Of a stretch of 64,000 nucleotides of DNA, positions 51,618 to 63,876 are shown in pieces (the first letter of the stretch is position 1; each line of letters starts with the position of its first letter). Below the pieces are notes generated by a model. That model searched no databases and was not told the origin of the DNA. It was given only the letters and a program-made list of their open reading frames with translations. The position numbers and the translations under genes were made by a program. Source of the stretch: Rhabditoides inermis (lineage: Eukaryota > Nematoda > Chromadorea > Rhabditida > Rhabditidae). The stretch covers positions 5,001 through 69,000 of the forward strand of contig CAWZYM010000275.1 in NCBI GenBank assembly GCA_963966185.1, written 5' to 3'.

Positions 51618-52435
51618 CTACGCAAACAGACTGGACAAGCCGCCGCCGGACGCTCCGTTCCCGTTCGAGTATCCACCACCGTAGTTGCTACCGTAGCCAG
51701 AACCACCATATCCCGAGCTACCGTAGCCCGAGCTACCGTAGCCCGAATTGCTGTAGTCAGAGTTCCCGTAGCCCGAGCTGCTGTAGCCAGAGCTCCCGTA
51801 GCCGGAGCTGTCGTAGTTGTTGTTGCCGTTGGAGTAGCCGCTGCTTTGCTGCTGGTTCGATCCCCTGTAATGTGTGAGTGAGAACGGGAGTGACATGAGC
51901 AGAAAGAAGAAAGCAGTGAACAACATTTCATGGGAATCGCGAAACGGTGTACTTCGCATAAGGTGTTTGAAAAAGCAAATTGAAAAGGACAACGGAGGAC
52001 ATCGTAAGGACACCGCTGAGGGCTACACACCTGGCGCCCGCAAGACAGCCGTCGGCGTAGCCCCGCGAGTAGCCGTTCTGGTACTCGGCCGAGCACGAGC
52101 AGGGGGAGGCAGCCACCTGCTGGCCACCGCCACCGCCATTGTAGCCGTTACTCTGCGAGTACATATTAATATAGAACTCGTTCAACCATCCCTTCTCTCT
52201 TGTTCTGCAGGACATTGGTGCAAGCTGAGACACTGCTTTTTCATCTACCACACAGCGCGCAGCTTTTTTCCGTGTGTGGTCATTTTTTGATACGATTTCT
52301 GGAGCTGTCTCCATTCTCTCCGAAGCAAAAATCACATATCTTTTCTCTTTCTGTGGTGAGTATGTCACTTACCGCATCGTATACGTAGGCGATTGCAGCG
52401 CCGGCGAAGACTGTGTAGAGACAGAAGCGTAGCAT
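51618..52435 (-). CDS. Secreted Gly/Ser/Tyr-rich repeat protein
   Basis: Three minus-strand exons in phase: 52373-52435, 52031-52152 and 51618-51864; 143 residues. The first exon (MLRFCLYTVFAGAAIAYVYD) is a signal peptide. The second is Gly-rich with a short cysteine-containing part (SPCSCSAEYQNGYSRGYADG). The third holds about eight copies of a five-residue unit of the type SGYGS (GYGSS, GYSSS, GYGNS, GYGGS) and ends GGGLSSLFA. This composition is typical of extracellular structural proteins such as cuticle, eggshell or silk-like proteins; the exact role is inference. Codons are GC-rich relative to the surroundings. No TM segment beyond the signal. Confidence 0.85.
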
Positions 52436-54535
52436 TGTTGTGTGTTATCTACGATCACTAGTCGCCTGGTTTTTATAGTCATCCAAGTGTGCACTCTCGG
52501 CTGCTCCGGATCTCCGGATGCACTAAGTGCTATTATTTGCAATCATGTGCATACGGAAAGACGTCACACTGTTTTCTCCAAATCGAACGATTCTTCATTT
52601 GTTTTCTGGGTGTCGGTTGTTGGTGTCGGTTGTAATTAAAGAGTAGAGTACAGGTACAGCCGGTTGACCTTGTGTTGTTCTGTTAACTTGCTAGTGAGAT
52701 CAAAGACTTTCATTAAGAAGGACATAGGACGTCGTAGGTACTTTTTTTCTTGTTTCGCACCTCGGCAAAGTGTTTGCATTTTGCGCTACGTCATTACCTA
52801 TTGTTTTGAATTATCGGTTATTGGTCACTTAAAACACTGTTGTAATTTGCTGATGACCAGATCTGCAGAAGAGTACTAAATACTGTGAATCTGTCCTTGA
52901 TAACTTCGAACAACAACAAAATCAAACATCAGTTAAACCGTGTGCAATTGACACGCTGAACTGAATGAGATAAATGTTGAAATAAACAAAAAAACATTTA
53001 AATGCGCATCACTATCAATAAATGCGCAAAGCGCAGCCTGCCTGTCTCTTTTCTCACGGTTGGAGAAAGTACTGCCCCGATTACAAGCTTTGATGACATC
53101 TTTCGATCTATACACTTTTTACTGGCTCAATGAGCTTGAGATCGGGACAGTATAAGAAAATAGACCGCGCAGACCGGGTCACGGGCCTACTATCCGCGGC
53201 GATGGCGGTGATCACATGTATTTATTGAAGTGGTTTTGTAAATACATGATTTCATCGTGGAACTTCGCATCTCAAGAAAAGCTGTAAGTATCTTTTTCTC
53301 GGACTTTCAATCTTGAGACATCATTACATCTTCTGAAAGCTCTGAACCTTTGTGTAATGAACCTTTGTGTGATGTCTATGATGAGTATGATGAGTGTGTG
53401 TATTCAGCGCGTGCGGCACCCAGGACTTGACAGCATTCTTTATGTCTTGCAAAAGGACTACGTGACAATCAGGAAGTAAGTAGCAGACTCTCATTTATGT
53501 TTCTATATTTCTGAATTAGTCTCTCTCTCTCTCTATCTCTCTCTCTCGCGATCTGCTGCTTTTTTTATTCTCCAATCTCCTAGCGGGCGCGGGATCATGA
53601 CACGAACTTTCTCGTTGACGTCTGAACAGTACGAAAAGAATAATGAAACTCGAAATCGTTTTCGTGATTGACTACATATTTGTTACACACTAAAAAACGT
53701 GCGATAGTTTTCAATGACCACCGCAATTTATCATGATAAAACATATGAATAAAACATGAGAACTAATCAGACAATCGTTCAATGATGTTTTCTACAAGAT
53801 ATCATTCTCCGTTTAGTTGGGGCAACGATGGGTGGCGGGAATGTTGCTCGGCAGTCTGAGTTTTAGTTTTGAGTGCCACCGCGGAAAGATATTGATGAGT
53901 AATCCACGTCTCCTTCTTGACGATTTGCGGGTCGTTGTAGTGTCGTAAAAGACGTGAAAGAATAAAGAAGGTAAGGTCTTTCGATTCACGTCATTCGCTT
54001 CGTAAACTGTAAACAAATGAGAACGGTAGCCATTGAACGACATTCTACTCACTCTTGCACTTTCATGAACACATCACACGTGCTAATAACTTGCTGTAAA
54101 CGGATCTGAACCCGTGAGCTCAATTCATAAAGCACATGAATCGACAAATGAGTTCATAAAACACGTGATTCGATGATGATCTTAATTTTCTTGAACATCG
54201 TAGACGCGTTGCGTGTGCGTCACGTGCGTCTTCCGTCACGCAAAAGTTTATGACTTTTAGCTAATGAAGGTAGCTAATGTTCCTTTATCAGAGTTTCAAG
54301 AATATTGTACTACCATAAACACTCATTTCACTCATGAAAAAAAGTTCTCACGAACTGTTGTTGCTAGCTTATGTCATGTGTTTAGTAGTATTCACACAAG
54401 TCTATCTACATAGTTATTATTTTCTATAACCGTGCTGTTTCCCACAAACGTTACAGTTTGAAAAGCAAATTTGCTGTGTAACTCTGGCGTATACCTCGTT
54501 TACATCTATCTGAGTTCTGACACTCTCAAAGTCAA
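52436..54535. other. No gene recognised
   Basis: Short open frames only. A possible exon at 53414-53475 (RVRHPGLDSILYVL) has good splice sites but cannot be joined in frame to the nearest ATG exon (53248-53290). Confidence 0.4.
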
Positions 54536-57500
54536 ATGACTGAGACTACGTTTGTCCTTCCCCTCGGACTGATTCCAGCAATTGGTCTTTATCTTCTATG
54601 CGGTATCCTTATTTTGGTTCAGTTCACTGTGTTAGTGATCGGATCGTCAAGATACCGGTACGAGCGCTGTTTTTTTCAACACAAAACCTATGACTCATGA
54701 TTTCAGACATCAAGTGAGCCAAATCTCTTTTTTGCGAATCTGCAACTGCTTAACTGATGTATTTTATGCGATTGGAACATTTTTCACCGTTGCTTTTATT
54801 GTATTTCCTGGATGGAGGCCGGACCACCTGTTGTGCACCTACATACAGGTTTGAACCTCTGCATCAAGAAACTCACTAACGAACGCCCTGTTCTGCCAAT
54901 TGTGTTTCAATGCGCAGTTACAAAAATGGCTCGTCTTTCCGAATGGCTCGTCAAAAACAGGAAACACTTTCTTTTCATCACCACCATAGTACTCTCAAAT
55001 AGTTGTCAATCAAGTTTCAAAAAGCCTAAAACATTTAAAAATGCTTCGCTATCAACTCAGTGATCCCAATGACCTGATGTAATGTCTGTGCTCACATACA
55101 ACAACCACTCATTGTCAGTTCTTCCCTGCCCTTTTCATCTCTGCTGGTCTCGGGTTTTGCATGTATCGAAGTGAGTCAATGCCATACTCACTAAAAACAC
55201 TTTCTGAGAATCTTTATGAAAGTAATTGTGAGAACTTAAAGGTGGCGTATTCTCTGAAATCATATTTATTATTCTGAACGTTCGGCGGTTAGGTAGTCGA
55301 AATGTGACGGTTATTACTTGTTTGAAAGATGAAAATAATTGAAAAGGATAAAGCACTTACTTTCGTTACTGTGTTCTTTGATTTGCATGCCTGTATCACA
55401 TCTCAGATTTTATTGTTGCGTGAGAGACTTGCAATGACGAGAGTGAAAAATGAAAAAAAAAATTCTGGCGCAATTTGGTGCTGTTGACACAGTTTCTGAA
55501 AGTTCAAAAAAAAACTTATTGACCTTTATCGGATTATATTGACATTCGTTAACATAAAACCTGTTGAAGGAGCAAATCACTCTGAGTTTCGTGTAATAAT
55601 TAAAAATGCCACATGAGTAGAAATGGTCCGGTTAACCGTCATTTCGGTTATTTTTCCGGTTTTCGGTTATTTAACCGGTTCGGGTAACCGGTTAACCGGA
55701 AACCGTTTTGATTTCGGTCAACCGGTTAACCGAACCGAAAAACCGTGACAGAAACCGGTTTTCGGTTAACCGAACCGGTTAACCGAATCGTTCGGTTAAC
55801 CGAATTCCCTGTAGCTGACTGTCTAGGCTAAGTTCGACGCTCGTATTGTCAAACTTTTCGAGTTTTGTGATGTAACAATGGCGATTACTGACAAATAAGA
55901 AGGAATTTCGCGCTGTCTTTGATGATCTCACACCTTCAGTGACGGTTTCAATAACGGAAAACCGGTTAAAACCGGTTAACCGGAACCGGTTTTTGAAGTC
56001 ACGGTTCGGTTAACCGGTTAACCGAGAACCGTTTCAAAATCTGTTAACCGGTTAAACGAAACCGGTTTTTCGAAATTTCGGTTCGGTTAACCGGTTAAAC
56101 CGAACCGAAAAACCGTGAAGAGTTTAGCCGGACCATCTTTACACATGAGAAAAGAAGTGCCACATGAGAAAAGAAACATGATAACTTTCCAAAAAAAGAT
56201 TATAAAATGTAAGTAGGAACCGAGCTTTTTTCCCTACACGTAGCTTTTAGTTTTGAAAAATAGGGCATTCTGTAAAGTTGTCTTTTTTTGATGATCTCTC
56301 ATGTGGTAGTTGTAGTTCAAGTGCGAAATTCAGAGTGGTGTCTCTATTTCGAAGGTGAGGGTATAAAACAGGTGTGTTTGATCAAAGGTTCATGTTTTGA
56401 AAAAAACTGGTTCTAAACTGTTAAAAAAATTGTTTGACTTGCTACGTCTGTTGTCTCTAACACAATGATTGGCAGACAGACGCAGCCTTCGAACCGCGAG
56501 ACGTACCTCGTCCACATAGCGTTTCCCGTTGTATTCGCACTGGCAATGACCCTTCCGACTTTTGTGTGGAGAGATCGTGACATGGATGTTAACGGGTGAG
56601 GCGTCAAGTTTCTTTTTTGGACAACAGGTACACAACAGGATACAGTCTCGATTTGAGTTATTCGCATGAAAAGTCCGTTTCAGTCACCGCACCGAGTGCA
56701 CGTTTTTCGATGCGTACACTGGATCGGCAAAAAACTACTGGATGTGGACAATGTTTATCATTGGCTGCGTACTCTGTACCACTCTGATCATGGCTATTTT
56801 GGGAATACTGTTCAATACAAGGATGGATGAGTTGACGTTACTCAGTAAAACTATAAAGCAACAACTTTCTCACAAGTAGTGAACAATAATAACCCTTTAA
56901 GGTATACTGGCGACTTATTTTTGACTCGGAATGTTTGAAAGAATCATATTAACCTAAATCTTAATCGTTTTGTGAGAAAGAACAACGATTATCCGTTGCT
57001 TTCAAATGTTGCAACTCGCTGTTGCAACATTTTTTTTCAAACTCAAAATTGGTCCCGCCACGACTTCCATTCCGTTGAACTGTTCAATACTGCATAAATG
57101 GCGAGAGAAAACATAACCTCAGATGAAAGTACACCGTTCACTTACTGTGTGGCTCAATGCGTGTGTGCGCCGTTATAGCACAGACCTCGCCGGTTCGAGT
57201 CCCGTCTTCGGGAAATCTTTTGCATGAGTGGTGATGCGCGTTCAAGAGAGCTAGTTGCAGGATTAAGTCGCCACTGTTCCTTTAACAAAAGGTGAATTTC
57301 CTTTTTAGAAAAATCTCATCGCCATAACGTAACTTCTTCACTAATCAACGCAACCGTTGCACTATTTATTGGCTATGTTCTCCCTTTTCCGGCACTGTTT
57401 TTAACGGAACAGAGCGCGCCTTGGTTGAGAAACTACATCGAGATTTACTGTGGGCTGACTCATAGCGTGATGGGAGCGGTGAAATACACAATCTATGTAT

Positions 57501-57658
57501 ACATGTCGTGAGTCACACATTTGCTCCTTGCGAACTAAAAAACTTTTAGTGTCGAGTTCCGGAAAGTCATGAAGATGGGTGTTCACACGACGATAAAGGG
57601 GCGGAAAGTCGTCGTCAACCAAGTCACGCCTGCCAAGGACAACGCACGGACGCACTAA
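54536..57658 (+). CDS. 7TM chemoreceptor with frame mismatches
   Basis: Plus-strand exons: 54536-54657 (start; TM1 LGLIPAIGLYLLCGILILVQ), 54707-54848 (RHQVSQISFLRICNCLTDVF, TM2-3), 55119-55170 (FFPALFISAGLGF), about 56465-56595 (NRETYLVHIAFPVVFALAM), 56684-56876 (YWMWTMFIIGCVLCTTLIMA), 57309-57507 (NVTSSLINATVALFIGYVLP, TM6-7) and 57550-57658 (SVEFRKVMKMG then stop). Layout and the EFRK end are typical of nematode serpentine receptors; the class is not assigned (Srv/Srg-like is possible). Exon 3 does not join the next in phase. Exon 56684-56876 has one extra base at tacaaagg, and the junction to 57309 is also off by one. The gene is a pseudogene or carries uncorrected indels. Introns hold two repeat elements. 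Confidence 0.7.
55624..56140. mobile_element. ggttaaccgg-rich fold-back element
   Basis: The ends atggtccggttaaccg and ccggaccat are inverted. The interior is built almost entirely of the palindrome ggttaacc with variants of cggttttcggtt, about 20 copies in two opposing blocks around a ~110 bp unique loop (55805-55960). Located in an intron of the 7TM gene at 54536-57658. Confidence 0.75.
56897..57285. mobile_element. TTAA-flanked MITE, copy B
   Basis: Same family and orientation as 50811-51199, with the same inverted ends and the same internal gttgcaactcgctgttgc and B-box-like block. It sits inside the intron between the last-but-two and last-but-one exons of the 7TM gene at 54536-57658 and makes up most of that intron. 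Confidence 0.85.
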
Positions 57659-57721
57659 TAAAAAAGTTGTCATCATTCTTGTTAGTGAACCACCGAAACG
57701 TATGTACATTCGAGGATGTTT

Positions 57722-57895
57722 CCAATTAAAAAAAAATTTATTACACCACAAAGATGCGTCAAACATGAAAATGCCTGTGAACAATGACAATGACTCACAA
57801 TGGGCAGCAGTAGAGTACTAGATATTATGGTTCTAGAAAACCAGCAATGAGAATCCACGATGACGGTGTGTCTTCTGGCTAGCTAGCGGCTGACA
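57722..57895 (-). mobile_element. SINE-like element, copy B
   Basis: Shares attacaccacaaag, ggttctag.aaaccagcaa and cgatgacggtgtgt with 44395-44640 but lacks the tRNA-like head. Lies directly 3' of the 7TM gene at 54536-57658. Confidence 0.55.
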
Positions 57896-57959
57896 ACGTG
57901 TCAGGGTGGTCGCCAACCCTTTGCGGTAGCGTACTTTTTTCGGCTCGCGATTAATGTAT

Positions 57960-58268
57960 CTGAACAGAATAATATTCCCTGATTTTCAATATAGGGTCTT
58001 ATTTGTTTTCGTCAACAAAGCCCTTTTGAAAATCTCAAAACAAGAAGAACTTGAACAAGAAGAAATTTTTTCAACGCAAACAAAATTGCATAAATTGTTG
58101 TCATCAGAAAAACGCGACTTTACTACTGTCAGTGTTTCATTGTTCGGGAAGATTTTAAAAAAAAATCATATGAATTATGATAACTTAAAGTTATGGTTCT
58201 TTTATTATTCTGACCTGTATATCGACATTTTTCGAATCGTTGTCCTCAATGATTTTGTTGGGCCCTGA
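57960..58268 (+). other. Unsupported 104-residue open frame
   Basis: AT-rich open frame with plausible composition (EEIFSTQTKLHKLL...LKLWFFYYSDLYID) but no family resemblance and no splice context. It may be a fragment of a mobile element. Confidence 0.2.
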
Positions 58269-58844
58269 TATGCGCTATTGGTCGTACAATGCTGCGAACT
58301 GACGAGCAAGACGAGATCTACGAGATGACCCATCAACCATTCTCGTATCAATATGCGCTCCATATGAAACCATCTAATTTATGCAAAAACGCAATGCTGA
58401 TCGCGGTTTCTCTCGCTTTCCCACGCTGTGCCCGCACTTTCCTCGCGCCCTCCGCGATCAGTGCACTCTCTCCGCTCTCTCTCAGGAAACAGGGCGATAA
58501 GCGACAAAACAGGCGCTAAAACAGCAGGCGAGGGGTGCACACACATTCCGAAACAATCAATGATATTCTGATCATACTATGGTGATATGATACTTACTTA
58601 CTTGAATACTTGAATGCTCCTGCAGCTTGCAAGCGCGGAGCCCATCTTTCGCCACAGTGAACGGTCTCGAGCTGCAGTTGCCCACTGCTTGTAGTCGCCC
58701 ATAGAACATTTTTGTATTATTGCGGACAGAACTTTTTCATAGAAAGTGTTTTTCGCGAAAAAATCATTTTTCGATCTGTTTGAAAATGTTCCTGTCCTTA
58801 GTCGCAAGAAACACTCACTTTTACTCAGCACAAGTTCGAATTAT

Positions 58845-59168
58845 CTTTCAAAAGTACTTCCAAGTAAAAGTAAAAGTAGTTGGTTTGTACTGTTGTCTCA
58901 GTTGAGCAAAAGGACTGACATGTTTTCAATGGAGACATGTGCCAACAGGCTCTCTCTCATACCAGTGCAAAGCGGCCATATTATAATGAACGCGTTTACA
59001 AAGTTATGCAGTTATTATCGAAAAACACAACTTCTGTTGTAACATAACACGTCGAATAATGCTGAGAGCCTGTTTGCACATGTCTCCATTGAAAACATGT
59101 CAGTCCTTTTGCTCAACTGAGACAACAGTACAAACCAACTACTTTTACTTGGAAGTACTTTTGAAAGA
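58845..59168. mobile_element. Fold-back element with ~120 bp arms
   Basis: 58845-58965 and 59048-59168 are near-perfect inverted copies (acttccaagtaaaag mirrored by cttttacttggaagt; gacatgttttcaatggagac mirrored). A diverged relative lies at 31257-31620. Non-coding. Around it, 57900-60515 holds no recognisable gene apart from a GC-rich block at 59300-59360. Confidence 0.85.
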
Positions 59169-59570
59169 TAATATCTGTCCTTTTCTTAAGTTTTGTTTCA
59201 CAAAATTACATTTTCATACACGTTCGCGATTCGCTGCGAGGATACCGACGCGCACCCGCTATTCGCCTATCTCTCTCTCTCTCTCTCACTCACACACAGA
59301 GGAGGCGGGGCGAAAGCGATTGGCCGACGCCCGCCCGCTCGCCCGCCCGCCCGCCCGAGCGACCGACACCAATCTCAATCCGCACTCGAATGCGGACTCT
59401 CCGTATCTCGCTTCAAATTCAATCAAACTCAATACAACTTTCTATAACTCTATCGAATAGAGATGTGAATGCAATGTAACAGTGAAAATCACTTCAAAAT
59501 GAGGAAAAGTGCTTCATCCGGGAAAAGTCGTTTTTAAGCATTCTAGCGCGCGAGGACATCCAGTACAAAC

Positions 59571-59596
59571 GAGAGGGCGCTGGCGCGCCCTCTCTA
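59571..59596. repeat. Palindrome gagagggcgc...gcgccctctc
   Basis: A short perfect hairpin also present at 37750-37776, in both cases followed by taat. Possibly the end of a mobile element family. Confidence 0.5.
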
Positions 59597-60515
59597 ATTT
59601 AAAAGTGCATTCATTTTGCAACTTCGGACCAAAACTGACAAAATTGAAGTCGTGGTTTCCTAATTAACGTAAAATGCATGTTTGACAAAAAAACATACTT
59701 ACACTATATACACCTTGTAAAGGACTTTTGAAAACTCCACTGTGCATTGACACAGCTGCTAGTAATCAACTCGTCCGATTTTCACGAAGACGGTGTCAGC
59801 TTTCATACATTCATTGCTCTTATAGTGTTTGTAACTTTTTCTCTGCTTCTCACGGAAAGCTGAAGTCTAGGAGGTCCAAGCTGCCGCGCGCGCTGGTTCT
59901 GCGCACGTTTGGATATTCGTGCGCACCGCGCGCAAAACTCAAAACTGTGATGCGCCCTTTTCAGGAAACTATTTTTAGATCATGATGGTTCGAATGACAC
60001 CTTGTTTGCCAAATTCGGTCAACATATTTTTGTAATCGCTCTAGTGATATGCTAAAAGCTTGTACAGAGATGATCTTTAGTTCAAAACATGCGTTATGAT
60101 TGTGTCCACCCTGCTGTCCGGTTTAGCATATCAAAGCAATTGATAGCGCATCAGAATATCACAAAAGGTGATTGCGCTCATCCACTCTCATGACTGTTTT
60201 CCGTCTGCCTCTCTCGAGAGCGCGCGCTCTCTGCGCACCCTCTCACTTTCCCGCGCGATTCGAGTAGTCGATAATCAAGCAGCCGGTAGGGGTGATAGGG
60301 CGAAAAAGTGGCCACTTTCGTCGCGCAAAGAATACGCCATAAAAGGAATACGGTTGAGAATTTTGGAAAACAAATGTGAAATATGAAACCATACACACAT
60401 CAGACAATCAAATGAGCCTAAGTGGGTCGGTTTTGACCAAGTTGAAAAATCAGCTTGGATCCCCTACTGAAGTCAAGTTGATTCGAAAGTGCGTTGTCAT
60501 GTCATCAATAGTATA

Positions 60516-63500
60516 TCAATAAGTTGTGGAGGTGATTCTGTTGTTGGGGAATATGCTCGTTCTCGCTTCCATCGCATTGCTCTGGCGGTCGCGCGTAGTC
60601 GACGCCTGTTGCAGACTGAGCCGGTCCTTGCCGAGCAGACGGTACACCATGTGCCGTACCTGTAGGCGGTCAAGTAGCGGTTACTAGTAAAATGTCTGTC
60701 TCACCTCGTTCCGCACCGTGCGATTCAGCGTCATGTAGAGAATCGGGCAACAGGCTGGAACTACATTTATAAGATACAAATGGGTGTATATTCTCTTCAT
60801 ACGCATTTGATCAAATAATACTCAAATTCTTCAGGTGTGAGACTTTATGGGCAATTATGAATTAATACCACATACCATCATACCACATACCATCATACCA
60901 CATACCATCATACCACCATACCACCATACCACCATACCACCATACCATCATACCATCATACCACCATACCATCATACCATACCACCATATCATACCATCA
61001 TACCATCATACCACCATACCACCATACCAGCATACCACCATACCATTTTACATGTTTCGAAACGGCCAGTCATGTCAGCAGTTAATTATAGACTTCTCAT
61101 TTTATAACTTTTTTCTGTCCTCTGTCCTCATCTCCATGTTGTACGAAAAACTTCTTAAACTTGAGACAGTAATGCTTTTAAAAACAAAGTTACGCTTTGA
61201 GACTAAAAAAACGTTTCTTGTGCATACTCAAAGTTTGAGTATGCACGAGAAACGTTTTTTTCTCTCTTTTTTTTTACAAAATTTATTTCTACAACACAAG
61301 TTATGTGTAGGAATGTTTCGCACACGAAGCATGTACATACACACGAGGCATGTATGAAATGTTCACGCCTTTTAACTAGTCAAACCTCCAGAAAGGAGTG
61401 ATAGCCATGGTCTCATGCACAGTTACATTTCTCCAACTGATTGCAATCAATAACCTGACTCTGAGAGAACCATTACTAACTGTGCAACAGTTTGACTCTT
61501 TGGTTATGGCGGCTATGGATGTGATTAGTCTTTTTTGAGCAGACCTTCAAACGCCTAATTAAAACACACAGTTTGGGCTTTCTCTAAAGTCAAGACCACA
61601 TCCAGAGACTGGTTATTTCTTCATAGATACTTTTCTTCGTCTATCGCAAAGAAAAATCATACCATCAATTTTGTGAATGTGGTAGTAACCAGTGAGGCGG
61701 CGGGAAGTACCCTCGTGTGGAAGCAAATAGGCGCGAGGAGATACTAATTGGCATGGAATCAAAGGAAACCCCGGAGCTCTACAAGTCAAGAATGATACTA
61801 ATGGTCCAGGAATGATTATCGATCAAGTATCGTCTTTACACAACTAACCTCGTCAGCCTACCTGTCTTTCCCCGGCGTTAGCTTATGTATCTAGCATCTT
61901 AGGCACTACTGTATGCTTCATATCACCGAGATTCTGTTGTCATATTCAGATATATCGATTCCGGATAAACGATTGAATTGAATTGGTGGTATGGTGGTAT
62001 CATACGATCATACCACTACTTCTGGTGGTATGGTGGTATGATGGTATGGTGGTATGTGGTATGATGATATGTGGTATGATTTCCTAATGGCCGACTTTAT
62101 GTTCCACTACAAGTAATAGATCTGCAAGTATTCCTCTTCAAGTACGAGGTTTTTTTTCTAGAAAATGTGTACTGCTTGTCTGTTAGTCCGCTAATGTAAT
62201 CATAAGACTGATTGTGAAAGTTTTTTGAGTTTATGTGAAAAAAGGACCCCAGAAGTGATTGTGTTGCGAGTACTAAAGAGCGTCATAAAAGACTCATGCG
62301 CTGTAACTATCACACGACCGATTATCTCGCAAGGGTACCCACTACGTGCAGCAAACCTCGAAAAGTCGCACGCTTCCCTGCGTTTGAACTGCGTACAAAA
62401 GCCTGTGAGCGCACGCGATCTTTGAAACGCTAGTAATAGTAACTGTTACTAGGTAACTACCAACGCAACGTTTTGAGTTAAACTCTGAACACTGCGAATT
62501 CACAACGAACAATTAAACTGAACAAAAACAAATTAGTTACGAGTACGTAAAGTATGTCAACAACCGACCATTACTGGCCTGCCAGCCAATATGCGCGCCA
62601 AAGACGCAGACTGGGGGCAGGTTCATGAAGTTCATAGCCACGTATCCGGCAGCCGGCACAGAGTTGAACAGACAGATGCACGCAGATTGGATCAGCACCT
62701 AGAAACGACACAAAACCAATGAACGCTGCGAGGTTCGTCGTTGCTCATTCAAACAACAGCACAATCTGCAACAGAGAAAAGCGCACCGCTTTCTGGTACT
62801 TGAGCGTGTTGCCGCTGGCGATTCTCGCTTGTTTCGCCAGCTGGTAGATGAGGTAGGCGTAGATGGCGTTCAGTGACACCGCGTCGACCACGTTGTTGGC
62901 GAGGTGAGCGTAGTTGGCGTACGGATAGTGCTGTTAAAGAAGAAGAAACATTCGTTTGATGTTTTCGACTTTTCGAATGTGTTTGATTTTGCCTCAATTT
63001 TGCCCGCCAGACTCATACTCATCCAACAATCAGTTGTCTATTGTTTGAAGAAATTTTTGTGTTTGTCATCATTGTCTGTTCGCTTACAAGACACAAAGTC
63101 TTAACGTTGAGAGAAGGCTAAAAAAATAGTACAAAACGGGTGGTTTTTGATTTGTTCAAGTACAAATCCCAAGCATGACTTTTATCATTATTTCTTGCGA
63201 ACTTTCTGAAAATACATAACTCTTGTAGAAAGCCTCATGTGTTTCACATACACTTATTACGGTAAGCTCTCATCTCAACGTAAGCAAGTGTAAAGAGCAT
63301 GGGAAACAATCATGTTAAAGTTGTGAACAATAGCGCTTTTCTCACATTTCCATTGTAGGGATCAAAGAACCAGCTGTTATGGAGAGAATTGAACAGAGCT
63401 GCTGGCGTGTAAAACATGAACAAAAGATGATAGAGGGGAGCCAGCGTCAGCCAGTAGTAGATCCGTCGACCAGCGAAGAGCTGAACTTCACGTATGACCA

Positions 63501-63876
63501 CTTTTCGCATCTCACTTTCCGCGTGACTACAAACCGATTTCATGACAGAGTTCTGCGTGACATCTGACACGCGATTGATTGCCAGTACCATACAGCACAA
63601 GCAATTCGACACCCAAAGACCTAAACGGGTTGAACATTGCATGTGCGCCGATTCGAATGCGAAAAAAAACCCACCGAGTCCATATGTTCCCGTCACGTAT
63701 ATCAAAGTGGGATGCGTGCAAAAAACAGCGCCGATATAGCTCAAATAGCCCGTGTAGCAAGAGTTCATGAAGATCGTTTCAATATCGAGTGCCATTATGA
63801 ACATGATGATCTTGTAGCAGTTGTTAGTGTAGAGTCTAGCGTGAATGATACCGTACAAGCACGGTATGTAGGGTAG
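60516..63876 (-). CDS. Srt-class serpentine chemoreceptor, 5' end unresolved
   Basis: Minus-strand exons in perfect phase: 63675-63876, 63535-63620, 63346-63480, 62787-62930, 62569-62698, 60705-60760, 60516-60659, encoding about 298 residues. Family marks: YIPCLYGIIHARLY, SCYTGYLSYIGAVFCTHPT, LWVSNCLCCMVLAINRVSDV, NSWFFDPYNGN, NYAHLANNVV, LIQSACICLFNS, PILYMTLNRTVR. The first exon fuses what are two exons (19629-19694 and 19930-20065) in the Srt gene at 19345-22987. The N-terminal YNC/EW exons should lie beyond the window edge; 63877-64000 has only a short cccccgatgcc-type repeat. Intron 60761-62568 is enlarged by an inverted-repeat element. Confidence 0.88.
60868..62085. mobile_element. Long element bounded by inverted (accatacca)n arrays
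   Basis: The left boundary array, 60868-61050, is made of ccatacca/tcataccat units. The right boundary, 61985-62080, is the same units in reverse complement (tggtatggtggtatgatgg). Between them lies unique sequence including a perfect 28-bp-arm palindrome at 61206-61262. The whole structure fills the large intron of the Srt gene at 60516-63876. Minisatellite arms around a unique core resemble fold-back transposons. Confidence 0.65.

Noticed and set aside
60850..61060. CRISPR-like array of short repeats
   Set aside because: The accatacca units are contiguous with no unique spacers, and the window is a nematode nuclear genome.
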